From contig OY720350.1 of the NCBI GenBank assembly GCA_963082975.1, positions 248,001 to 312,000 on the forward strand: a stretch of DNA of 64,000 nt. The letters run 5' to 3'. Position 1 is the first letter of the stretch. Every line of letters starts with the position of its first letter. This stretch comes from Labia minor (taxonomy: Eukaryota > Arthropoda > Insecta > Dermaptera > Spongiphoridae). Below, one piece after another: positions 13,372 to 24,075 of the stretch. Under the pieces are notes generated by a model. The model was not told the origin of the DNA and did no database searches. It saw nothing but the letters and a program-made list of their open reading frames with translations. The position numbers and the translations under genes are program-made.

Positions 13372-13660
13372 TTAGTTTAGTGTAACCGCTTGAATTCTAT
13401 TCCTGAAATCGACGAGGGGAAAGGGAATGGAAAGAAATGAATCCGTGATGTCAGTTAATTTCAAACGCGGCTGAATCTCCTTGTTGAGATTCTCACAACT
13501 CAACTCAGATGGGCGTATCGTATCCTCGGTAGCGTTTAGGCACAGGGCCGGCAGCCGGGGCACCGTAGACGGACGAGCAACGTGATGAATTAGATAGACA
13601 TTAGACGACCGATGCAAACAGTCAAGAGGTCCCTTAGCGCCTTTTAGTCCCCTTATAAAT
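13372..13660. other. GC-richer block of unknown nature
   Basis: About 280 bp are clearly richer in G+C and CpG than the flanks, with an 81-codon open frame on the minus strand (13617-13372) that shows no domain I recognise. It could be an old transposon piece, a first exon or promoter, or a structured RNA. No second copy was found in the window. Confidence 0.3.
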
Positions 13661-13859
13661 AAAGGTAATTATTAAATGTTACACATTTGCATCAATCTGA
13701 TTAAAATGAATGAACTTGTGCTCCTCAATAATACATAAATATATAATATATAGGTACATATATTTTTTTTCTATAGTTTTTTTTTGAAAAACTGTTTAGC
13801 GCCCCAACAAACTAAAGACAAAAAAACGTGCTTTGCAGCTTTTCGGAATTAAAAAAGCA

Positions 13860-14530
13860 AAATTGGCAGTCGTGGATCTGGCCGACAGAAGTGAAAACTT
13901 CTGCGTAAGAAATTTTAAAACAGACGAAATTCGCGCTATTTCACCAGAAAGATGAATTTCATATGCATGTTGTGTATATATATATATATATCTTATATAT
14001 TATTTTAAACATATATTTTAAACAAATTTGTAACTTATATATATATATATACAACTTTGTTTAAAATATTGCAATAGGAACTGTTTTATAAATTGTTATC
14101 TCTAACATATAAATATATATTTATTATGTGAAGTTGATTTCGTATAATTTTGATTATATATGTATATATGAAATGAACTTTACATAATAAATATATATAT
14201 TTATATGTTAGAATAACAATTTATAAAACAGTTCTAATGACAATTCAAATTTCGCGCTATGTGATAAGAAATTTGAAAGGAGACGTAATGTGCGCTAGCT
14301 TCATGGTGTTTGTCACGCTCACGCGAGTTCTATTTCAGTTAGAAAATAAAAATGAATGTCATGTGACGTCATCCATATATAATTTTAAATTAAGAAATAA
14401 ATAATGAAGATGTACTTTTCCAGAGATATGATCAATAAAACTTAATTTTTCTTTATAAATACTATATCTAGTGTGAATTTGAAAAAAATCGTTAGAGCGG
14501 TTTTTGAGAACCCATGGCTATATATATATA
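13860..14530. mobile_element. foldback-containing repeat of unknown class
   Basis: Two nested hairpins, one around TTTAAACAAA at about 14006-14070 and the larger at 14074-14236, lie between GC-richer segments sharing TTCGCGCTAT. Downstream, the TGACGTCATCC stretch and the TTAAATTAAGAAA segment resemble the ACCGACCGACG transposon family at 27.2 and 50.0 kb. This looks like a composite of non-autonomous DNA elements. Confidence 0.5.
14074..14236. repeat. 68-bp inverted repeat with 27-bp spacer
   Basis: The arms 14074-14141 and 14169-14236 are near-perfect reverse complements (about 60 of 68 positions by eye) and would form a long hairpin. The core is GAACTGTTTTATAAATTGTTA. Confidence 0.85.
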
Positions 14531-14536
14531 GATAGA

Positions 14537-16065
14537 TCCAAACAATTTTAGCTAGCATAATAAGATAAGATATATAAGCTTAATTTGATAATAATTCCCT
14601 CGTCTTATTAAATTGTTTGAGGGATTCATTTTTTCACTGTTAAGCAGTGTTAAAACGCACACCATATCCCTCGCGCACACATTGCGTCATATAACTCCTT
14701 CGGGGCAAGTTTAGATAACAATATTACACTTGCTAATAGTAAACAAGAATGTGTATAAATAAGTCTTATATTAATTTTAAAGAATGTGTAAAAGCGTAGA
14801 ATACATACTATACTTACAAAAATTATTATAATACAAAAAGATTAAAAACAATTTTTTGAAATTTTTAAATTAATAATTATAATTATTATTAATAAATTTT
14901 ACTCTATTAATTATTTTAGATTTTTAATTAATATTTTTCTAAAAAAAAAATGATTAAGTCATCCGTCGTATTAATATAATCTTTCCAGCAAATAATTATG
15001 AGTTGTTTTTCAAATGTTATTAATGTTGCAGAATGTTCCAAATTAATTTAAATATAAATCAAATGTAGCATTGAAATATAATATGATTATAAAAATATTA
15101 AATTCAAATTTAATAATTTATATAATATATTAATGAGTATAACCATTAAGATTGTAATGAGGTCAATTTAGTAAAATTATGTTACAAAATAGACCGTTTT
15201 CATTAAAAATATTTATAAGAATAAATTAAAATATAACAAGATTAACTTACATGTTATATTTTTTGACTGTCTAGATGAGTCAATTGAATGAAAATTAATT
15301 TTATTTCCCTTATGATGGTTGATTTTTTGATGATATTTTACACAAAATTTAAAAAAATGCTGAAATTAAATTAAATTGATTAAAAAATATATAATTTCTG
15401 GAAATTAATATCAAAATTGATTTGATATATTAAATAGTCTACCATTAAATTTAAACATTTATGGAATAAACTAGAAAAATACTATGATTTTAATAATACT
15501 ATTTTATTTTCTATTTTATTTAAATAAGGTTAAGTAATGTAATCAATTATCTAGTGGGAAATTTTCTCAATTTTGCCGCCCATTAATATATATAAATTTA
15601 TAACCACTGAAAAGATAATTATAATGATTATAATATAACAATTAAATACAATTTGACAAAGAATGTTCTATCAAAAGCTTGTGATTTTTGTTTAAATTAT
15701 TTTTCAACTTGTATATAAATTTTTAGTCTTTATATAGAATATGTTGATTCTTTTCAACAGCTAAATCAGATATGACATTTTTAATTTAAATTTTGTTTTT
15801 TTGGTTATTTGTTCAATTAGCTGAAAATAGAATTATAAAATTTATAAATTATAAAAACTGGATAGCAATTCTGTTAATCTTTTTTTTTTCACTTCTACTT
15901 CAACTCAAATATTGATGTTATTAGTTCTAACCTTCTCAGAGAGAGAGAGGGATTGATTTAGCGCACTTTACTGTGATACCTAACAATGATTATGTATTAG
16001 TTTCCAAAAGTAAATTAATCCTTAAAATATATTATTAAAATATGATCAAAATCTTAAAAAAATTA
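14537..16065. other. AT-rich non-genic stretch
   Basis: No coding, RNA or shared-repeat signal was recognised. There is a short (GA)n run at about 15941-15950. Confidence 0.4.
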
Positions 16066-16473
16066 TAGGTGAATTTAAAATATATAGTGTCATCTATTGG
16101 GATTAATATATACTAAATTTTTATCTATCTTGTAAAAATGTTAACTCAATTTAATACATATAGTGTCATCTATTGGGATTAATAAATACTAAATTTTTAT
16201 CTATCTTGTAAAAATATTAACTCAATTTAATACATATAGTGTCATCTATAAATATATAAATATAAATTTAGTATAGATTATTCCCAATAGATGACGGTAG
16301 TCCAAATTTTGATTTCATAAACATCATCTATTGATATTTAGTGTAGATTAGTCTCAATAGATGTCAGTATATGTATTAAATTGAGTTAATATTTTTACAA
16401 GATAGAAATAAAGTTAAAAAAGTTAGTAGAGATTAATCCCAATAGATGACACTATATGTATTAAATTCACCTA
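16066..16473. mobile_element. foldback MITE with internal 76-bp repeats
   Basis: The ends are long inverted repeats beginning TAGGTGAATTTAA (about 45 of 49 positions match between the arms). The left arm carries 2.3 tandem units of 76 bp, each starting TAGTGTCATCTATTGGG (16085, 16161, 16237). The right half carries inverted copies. The terminal TA at both ends would suit a TA target-site duplication. A degraded piece of the same family lies at about 46895-46960. Confidence 0.75.
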
Positions 16474-17252
16474 TTTCTTTAATGATTATATTTTAATAAT
16501 TTATATTAATAAATATTAATACGTTTGGAAACTATTACACAATGATTGTTAGGTATGAAATGAAATACATTTTTTATTCAAGATAATAGATAGGACCGTT
16601 GAAGGAAGTAAAGAGAGGCAGCATGGTAACAAATCAGACAAATCTTAATCTTTGTTTCATCCTTTCCAAGGGAACCAATTAAAGAAAAGTCCAATCTAAT
16701 TCTAGAGCTAGAGGCATAATGTTAGGTAATTATTTCAAATGCAATCAAAATAAATTACGAAGAGAAAATAAAAATGATACTGAATTCAAAATAGCATTAC
16801 GAAAACTAGTTGAAGAAAAGTATAATAGCAATTAATAATTTGAATTTGGATATAGTTATTAAGCATTTAAAAGGAGATGACACAGCACACACACCCAAGG
16901 ATTGTAAAAGGCCTAGTAGGAAAATAAATATAAGATCCATATTTATAGTGAAAATGATATTAGAATATTGTCGAATTTATTTGATTGACTATCAAAATAA
17001 AATAAAAACGAGAAACCTTTTCAAGTAGTTTTGGGTGGAATCGATAGCTCAGTTAAATTAATAAAAGACATCAAAAGTGCTATTTTAATGTAGAAAGTGT
17101 AGTTTTTTAAATAATTAATTAATGTGTTCGAAATAAGCAATATTCAATTCCTTCTGAATACCTACCAGTGATTAAAATAAATGACCATTTAGTCAGGTGT
17201 CAAATGTGTGTAAGTAATTAAGTAATATAATTTAAAGTTAAAATAGAAATAG

Positions 17253-17284
<32 letters not shown>

Positions 17285-17764
17285 GATATATTAGTTATAT
17301 TTGAAATTTTGCAATTTATCCCTCCAAATGAATAAAAGTGATAATTTTGATGGTGAAGCCGTCAAGCGGAAGAAATTCTCTGCAAGGTGATAAAGAAGAA
17401 ATTGTTGCAGTTTATTGATGTTCGATCCTTGATACTAATTCTTACTTTATTACTTTAATTCTACATTAATTCTACATTAATTAATTCTAAAAAAAAAAAA
17501 AAATTATATAATAATAAAAATAACTAAAAATTATCTTATATAATTCATAAAGAATATAGTAAATTGTACTAGAGTCAGTCGCTTTAAAATAAATATTTTT
17601 TACAATAATAATAATAATAATAATTTTAATGCATTTTTATTATTATTAATATATGACAAGAAATAAATGTGGAATTTTTAATGATTATATATAAAATAAT
17701 TCTCTTCTTCTTTTGAAGACAAATAATTTAAGTAAGAATTGTAAAATACACACCCACACACACC

Positions 17765-17773
<9 letters not shown>
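16474..17773. other. AT-rich non-genic stretch with (AAT)n tracts
   Basis: Trinucleotide AAT runs lie at about 17258-17284 and 17600-17622. A 72-codon frame at 16810-17028 has AT-driven codon content and no recognisable domain, and is not called a gene. Confidence 0.4.

Positions 17774-17811
<38 letters not shown>
17750..17811. repeat. CACACCC / (AG)19 compound microsatellite
   Basis: CA-rich repeats run straight into a perfect AG dinucleotide run at 17774-17811. Confidence 0.9.
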
Positions 17812-17813
<2 letters not shown>

Positions 17814-17867
17814 TAACCAAAATATAATTTTCTAACCATTTAAATCGTTCACTATCACATTTTTACT

Positions 17868-18062
17868 ATTTATCTTGGCCGCAGCAATCAACCGCATACC
17901 TCCAAATGTTGTACTACACACATCACACACATCACATTCAACTTTTCTATTTTCTCTCATCTCTCTTACGTCCCTTCCCAACTCGTCTTTGGTCCTCTTC
18001 CGGTCAAATACTTTGATAAAGTCTACGAATAGTTGATAAACCGAAATATTAAATTAGCGTCC
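17868..18062 (-). mobile_element. internally deleted LINE fragment
   Basis: The lower part contains CTTGGCCGCAGCAA and the ACGTCCCTTCC segment of the LINE C-terminal region. The upper part (18003-18062) reads on the minus strand as an RT motif A remnant (LFVDFIKVFD). These parts are some 700 bp apart in the fragment at 12.2-13.1 kb, so this copy has lost the intervening sequence. Confidence 0.6.
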
Positions 18063-18066
18063 TTTT

Positions 18067-18675
18067 ACTATCTCGTCAGAGATAGTATTGCGATCACGAA
18101 AATTTTCGATGTTGAGATTTTGATGTTTTTATACGTTTTGAAGGTTCCTGAATCATTTTCACTAAGGTTGAGAAAAATGTCTATGTGTGTATGTGTATGT
18201 GTATGTATGTAGACAAGATTGCGCAAAAACGGTTTGAGCTAGAATCATGAAATTTGGAAGTACAAGGGCATTATTCAAAATTCATAGTTTTCTATCAACT
18301 TTTGAGAAATGTAGCTCATCCGGAAGAGGGTCATTACCTACAACGTTTTGATTTTTTTTCCTCTAAAGTGACCGTAAAAATAAATATATATGTTTGATAA
18401 TTTTTCACATGATTAATAATTGTATAAAACTGCTATATATAGAATTTCAGCTTGATTGAATCGCTGAAATTACCAGAATTAATTTTTTAACGCTGCAAAT
18501 CTCACGCGCCAACACGTGCCATGGTGCCATCAATAAAAAACCAAACATGGTTTAATATTTATTATTTATTAATTTTAATTTATAATTTACAATTAATTTA
18601 ATTTAATTTAAATTAATATATGATATTTAATTCAATTCAAATTTGCGAGATAGTCGAGTGGAGACACTCCAGCTA
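18067..18675 (+). mobile_element. CTCG-family MITE, copy 1
   Basis: About 600 bp, starting near TATCTCG and ending GCGAGATA, a short inverted terminal match. The body includes GATCACGAAAATTTTCGATG, a TG-rich simple repeat and GGAAGAGGGTCATTACC, all shared with copies at 35807-36385 and 37424-37994. No transposase frame, so non-autonomous. Confidence 0.75.
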
Positions 18676-19717
18676 ATTTTTTTTTGTTTTTGTTTTTTTC
18701 TAATATCCACAACTTTAATGAAAATATCTTATCTAATGTTGATCGATTTGGCCTGCCTGAATCGGGATTAATCATCTCCTGAACTGTGATATTTCCTCTG
18801 CAACTTATTTCTTATTTTTCCACTCAAACATGAATAAATAGAAAAATACACCATTTCTACAAGTTCTACAAAAATGAAAAAAAAAAAAAAAAAAAAAAAA
18901 CTTTCTTATTCTCAAAAGTTTAAATATGTAATTATGTTGATCAATTCTACTATTTTTAATTTTATTTGAAATTATACAAAATCTGAAAAATTTCAAAAAT
19001 ATTTTCCCACTCCTCAATAAAATATCTACTAGAAGTTTTTGACTAAAGAATTAATGAGAATTTAGTAGATATTCTTATATTAATAAATAAAAGAAAAGGA
19101 GAGTTGTTATATTAATAGATAAGAGAGAGATAATCGATAATCGATAAATACGAATAAATTACAATTATGTAGAAATTTCTTTAAAATCATTTTAAATGTA
19201 AAAGAAAAATGTAAAAATTGGAATACTCTTGATTTTCTATCTCCTATATTTTACTAAATATATTAAAAATATATTCAGTAATGTTTCGAATATAGGATAA
19301 ATACTTACTATACTTACTTATATATAATATTAAGTTTTTTTTTTTTTGAATTGAAATTAAAATATTTATTGCAAGTTTTTGGCTTGGCAATTAAAAAAGA
19401 TTAAAAATTACAACTAATAATAATTTTAAAATATAAACTTTTCCAAATTTTTCTTAATTCATAAGCAAGTTTTGTTTTTTTTGGGAAACCAACTTTTTTT
19501 TCTTCTTCTTTAGTGAGTGCTTTATATAATTATAATTATATACCTGTCTCATCGAATTATCATCACATTGCTTTGAATATTAGCGAATATTTTCGCAATT
19601 ATCAATCATCAGGTTTTTTTATTTTAAGGCCATGGCGTTGGTCATCTTTTCAATATAAGTCAGTCACAGACCATTGCTATCTTATTGCCATTTCAATTTG
19701 TTTAATTTTGTTTCATT
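18676..19717. other. AT-rich stretch, no gene
   Basis: Includes a run of 25 or more A residues near 18876-18900 and several poly-T runs. A 72-codon frame at 19513-19731 runs into the hAT element and is not supported as a gene. Confidence 0.4.
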
Positions 19718-19725
19718 GTCCAGAG

Positions 19726-20062
19726 CAGTGATTCTCAACCTGGGCGCGATATTGCCCCCTGGGGAGGGGGGGGGGGGGGGCGATTATTTGTCTATATGAT
19801 TTTGCGAACAGGCTTTATAAACAACATTTCCTCTTTTTTTCAATATGGTTCTAAAAAAGAGGTCAGATGATTTTGCAATCGGGTTCTGAAACTCGATTTT
19901 TCAATATGGCTCCAAGTCTCACCTAGTGAACTTACCTTATATTAGGGATTATCGTGCAATTTTTATCTATAAAAATTTATAGGGGGGGGGGGGGGGGGCA
20001 AATTAATTAAGAAACGGGTCGTACAAAGAGGGCGTTTGGTCCAAAAAGGTTGAGAAACACTG
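19726..20062. mobile_element. non-autonomous hAT MITE with intact 8-bp target duplication
   Basis: The ends are CAGTGATTCTCAACCT and, inverted at the right, CAGTGTTTCTCAACCT, the classic hAT terminal motif. The flanks at 19718-19725 and 20063-20070 are both GTCCAGAG, a perfect 8-bp duplication as hAT transposases make. The 337-bp element encodes no transposase and contains two long G tracts (15 G at 19766-19780 and 17 G at 19982-19998). A related element lies at 26.4 kb. Confidence 0.93.
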
Positions 20063-20070
20063 GTCCAGAG

Positions 20071-20921
20071 TAACCTGAAATGTTATTTTGAAAAGAGAAT
20101 AATATTCAGTAATATTTACGTCTCCTCTTTCAACATTTTACTTTATTATTCTATTTTCATCGAATTTGTTGTTTGTATAATTCAATATTCAATATTCAAT
20201 TCCTGCAGGAGAACCGAGACAGATGTTCTGTTTTCCCAAGAATGAGGATCATTTTCGTGAAAGGGATATAAAGGGATATAATAAGGTTTGAATGATTTAC
20301 TTGGTTTCCATTTGATAATTAATGCTTAAATACTCTGCTGCTGTGTATGAAAGCCTTGACTTTGAACTGAACACCACGATTTTTGTTTTACAATGGGGAA
20401 GAAAAGTTTACCCCAGAATGTACATCAAGCAAGTCGTATGTTTTGTGGAAAATTAAATGCGATATTAAATGAAAAATTAAATATAATGTGTGAAAAAAAA
20501 AAAAAAAAAAATATTTAAACAATTTATGTTTACTAGTGAGATCATTACAAAATTTTGTAAATAGTATTTTGTAATTTTAATTGATTTTCAAATAAATATT
20601 GTATATTACATAGAACATTATTCGTTTCTTTTAGATATGTAAATTCCATAAAAGATTGTGCAATTTTCAGTTTAGTTTAGTTTAGTTTATTTGAATATAA
20701 AAACCAACATTTCGACAATCCATTCTGGGAAAAGAATTGAAGAATTGATTGCTGAAATCAGTTTAGTTTTAATCATTCGAATAAATAATTTTTTAATTCT
20801 CATGTTGGATATTCCTTTTAAATAAAATTAAACCCCTTAACCTGCCTGCCAAGCCTGCTTTTTTTTCCCCTTACTTCCTTTTTACTTCTTAGACCCTGGA
20901 GAGGCGGTAAAATATATAATA
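20071..20921. other. non-genic stretch
   Basis: Contains a poly-A run near 20491-20509 and a short frame at about 20394 beginning MGKKSLPQNV. Neither length nor context supports calling the frame a gene. Confidence 0.4.
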
Positions 20922-21364
20922 TTTCAAAAGATTTTTTTTTTTTTTTTTTTTTATTTAACTTCCAAAAATACACTAATTCCACATCTGCCTTATTTGAGGC
21001 AATAGAAGAACATTTACAGGTTAAAACTCAATATATACATAAAATATATACAATAAATAATAGAGGAGTATTATGAGGGGAGGGTCAAGAAAGAAAGATA
21101 TTAATGGGAGGGAGGGGGATAGGACTAGACAGGATTTAGAAAGGAAAATAGGTGTTGAGGATATTATGAGGACAAGTAGAGAAGATGGAGCGATTCACTT
21201 GGATCAATCCGTCGGCCCATTAGTCGAAGGAGAATTGAGTCTGTCGTGTATCAAGTCGTTAGGTCTAAGTCTTTTACTTTACTCTTCTGGTTAGTCCTTG
21301 TGTGTCAGTAAGTTGTCTCGCTTTGTCGTTAACATGGTTTTGAAGTCTGTTGAGGTAGCGTATG

Positions 21365-21823
21365 CTAACGTGTTAACTGCACCTCCTCCGCCACAGTTCT
21401 AACATTGAGATCTCCATGGATTATCTTATTAGATATGTACCATGGAGCGTTGACCATTGCCCTCAGTGTCTTGTTTTGGAATTTCTGTATTATGGACATA
21501 TTAGTATTGCTCGTTGTTCCCCATAATTGAATACCATATGTCCATATTGGTTTGATCAGCATATTGTATACCAATAGTTTGTTGTCTAAAGTCATTTTAG
21601 ATTTGCGTCCTATCAGCCAGTATAGTTTGTGTAGTTTTAATTGTAATTGTTTTTTTTTTGTCCGTATGTGAATTTCCCAAGTCAGTCTTCTGTCTAAGTG
21701 CATACCCAAGTATTTTACTGTCTTTTTAATTGGGATTTTTTTGTCGAGTTCAACAGCCGGGCAGGTCGCTTTATTTAGTGTAAATGTCACGTGTGCTGAC
21801 TTTTCTTCATTAGCTACGATTCT
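21365..21823 (-). pseudogene. jockey-like LINE ORF2 C-terminal part
   Basis: Continues the RT frame directly after the TGA (RIVANEEKSAH, then TFTLNKATCPAVELD) through KTVKYLGMHLDRRLTW, the conserved post-RT block, and IWTYGIQLWGT, to a stop at 21365. The 153 or so codons remain open. The part downstream of the stop codon is therefore otherwise well preserved. Confidence 0.88.
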
Positions 21824-23029
21824 TCATTTGTGAAGCCACAATTTAATTAGATTTAGATTTTGTTGGAGAATCGCAGACGCAGTTGTTGGGTCCGCGTGTG
21901 AGGCAAGTACAGCAGTGTCGTCGGCGAAGGTGGCTACAGTCGTTTGTGGTCCAATGGGTAAGTCGTGTGTGTATAGTAGGTATAAGAAAGGTCCCAGTAC
22001 GCTACCCTGCGGAACTCCAGATCTAATGGGACAGACAGAGCTATAAGAGTCACCCACCCTCACTCGGAAGGACCTTCCCTCAAGATAAGATCTGATTACC
22101 CTGTAATAGATTAAGGGAACCATACCCTTAACTTTTAGGAGTAGCCCTTCGTGCCAGACCCTGTCGAAAGCCTGCGAGATATCCAGAAACACAGCCGAGC
22201 AGAATCTCCTATTTTCAAGATCGTCATTAATGACCCTAACAATTCTATGTATCTGCTCAATCGTGCCGTGCCCCTCTCTAAAACCAAACTGATGATCAGG
22301 GATAACGTTATTAGTATCAAGAAAAGGCTTAAGCCTCCCCAATAGCACTCTCTCAAACAGCTTGGACAGAGTCGGCAGCAAACTTATGGGTCTGTAGGAG
22401 ATTACCTCCTCTGGTGTCTTGCCAGGCTTCAGAATCATTAAGATGTCTGCGTTTTTCCACTTGTTAGGGAAGTAACCTAATCTGATAATTGAATTGAAAA
22501 TATGGCTTATCAAAAGAACTGCCTTATCAGGCAGTTCTTTTATCATTCTACCAGTAATTAGGTCATTTCCTGGAGCCTTTCTTGGTTTAATGGTCTGTCG
22601 TATAAACTGTTTAATTTCTGAAGGTTTTATTTTTTTAAAATTTGTCATAGTATAGTTGTGAGTGTCAAAATTTAGAATTGATTGGAAGTTTTCGTCGGTA
22701 TTGTCTGTAGGGGGATGTGGAGTAAAGACATGTATCAGGTGTTTAGCAAAGGTAGCCACCTTCTCGTTGTCGTTTCTGGCCCAACTGTTATCCTGTCTAC
22801 GTAAGGGGGGGATTCTAGTAATGGGTTTTTTAAGTTTTTTGATTACCTTCCAAAGAGAGTAGTCAGTATCGATGTCGGGAGTAAGATTTTTAAGAAAATT
22901 CTGGATACCTTGATTTTTATCGATGGCCAGAAGACTCTTAATGTCCTTTGTAAGTTTATTTAATTGTGTCTTAATTGTTGGAGCTCTATGAAGTTGCCAT
23001 TGTCGTCTTAGTGTTTTTTTTTTTGTCAA
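21824..23029 (-). pseudogene. jockey-like reverse transcriptase domain, stop-interrupted
   Basis: A 401-codon open frame holds an almost complete LINE reverse transcriptase: APGNDLITGRMIKEL, NKWKNADILMILKPGK, YRPISLLPTLSKLFE, motif A region VFLDISQAFDRVWH, GVPQGSVLGPFLYLLY, and the catalytic FADD box in ATFADDTAVLASHA. It ends at an in-frame TGA at 21826-21824, where the family normally has Trp in the post-RT K-W-R-I motif. Translation resumes in the same frame for another 150 or so residues. Upstream, an 11-A homopolymer (10 A in the other copy) shifts the frame just before 23029. This is a defective copy, not a host gene. Confidence 0.9.
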
Positions 23030-23785
23030 TTAAATGTTTTATGTTAGGGGGAATCTTGTGTTTGTACTCTCTCTGAAAGTAAGTCGGTGTGCAGTCTGTA
23101 GCAGTTTTGCAAATGAGCTTAGTGAGATTTTGAATTGCCTTGTCAATATCCTGTTTATTTTTAAGTGGAATGTCTAGTGATATGTTTTTACTTAATGTCT
23201 CTGTGAATAAAGTCCAGTTTCAAAAGATAATATTAATAATAATATTGTCCGTGAGATCTATATTCGTCCTCGAAATGTCTTACATTTACATTTACATTTG
23301 CATTTATCAAAATATATATCAAAAGAGAATATTCAAAAAAAAAAAAAAAAAAAAAAAAAAACCTAACATGATAAATTATACCATCTATTTTTTAAATTAA
23401 TAATAATTATTATCTTTGCAATGAATGGCTACTTTTGAAATTATATTTTTTCTAAATTGGATTAAAATTAAAAATCACTCCTTTCCTAAACAAGACAATT
23501 CAAATATAGAAATATTTTTTAAAAAGTTTCCTGTGTGCTTATTAGAACATTTTATGTCGAATTTAGAATTTAGAATTAAAATTAAAATTAAAATTAATAC
23601 AGTCATCTTATTATTATTATTATTAATATTCATTCTAATTTAAAAGAAGCAATCCGTACTCAACCTGAAACAAAACAATGAATACAAAATTATTCTTCTT
23701 ATTCTATAATAGTTATAATTCCTATTAATAATAATAAAATAATAATAATTGTTTTCTTGTACCTTATATTGATTGGCATTAGGAT

Positions 23786-23815
23786 GATAATAATAATAAT
23801 AATAATAATAATAAT
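23786..23815. repeat. (TAA)n microsatellite
   Basis: About ten perfect trinucleotide units in non-genic DNA. Confidence 0.9.
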
Positions 23816-23839
23816 CTGATTTTTCACTCTCTATTCATT

Positions 23840-24075
23840 TATATCTGTCACTCGAACAGAACAACAGGTGGCACAGAACATTTACGTATTTTAAGAGGAT
23901 GTGTTTGTGTTTGGTGGTGGTTGAGATGACGACGTGTGACGCGCGTGACGAGTTGCGTTTTTCCTTTCCCCTTTGAATGAACCGAAATTATTTGCCTGTG
24001 CAAGAGTGCACAAGTGACTCTCCTAAAAAACCAAAACTCTTTTCTTTTGCAATCTTCAGCCATCATTTCTAATTT
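23840..24075. promoter_or_regulatory. CpG-rich, GC-elevated block, possible promoter or first exon
   Basis: CpG dinucleotides are concentrated here (for example GACGACGTGTGACGCGCGTG at about 23928), unlike the AT-rich flanks, and ACGTG/TGACG motifs recur. A 72-codon minus-strand frame (24066-23848) covers the block but shows no domain. A promoter or non-coding exon fits better than a protein gene. No second copy was seen. Confidence 0.3.

Larger units (their letters stand above)
20933..23217 (-). mobile_element. jockey-like LINE copy 1, 5'-truncated, with 11-bp target duplication
   Basis: On the minus strand the element ends in a poly(A) tail (21 T on the plus strand, 20932-20952). It is truncated at 23217, between the endonuclease and RT domains. 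The flanks at 20922-20932 and 23218-23228 are both TTTCAAAAGAT, an 11-bp target duplication. The terminal T overlaps the tail. Poly(A), 5' truncation and the duplication together are the signature of target-primed reverse transcription. It is highly similar to the longer copy at 59.15-63.28 kb. Confidence 0.93.

Noticed and set aside
16810-17028. 72-codon open frame
   Set aside because: No domain, and expected by chance at this length in AT-rich sequence with few TGA codons.
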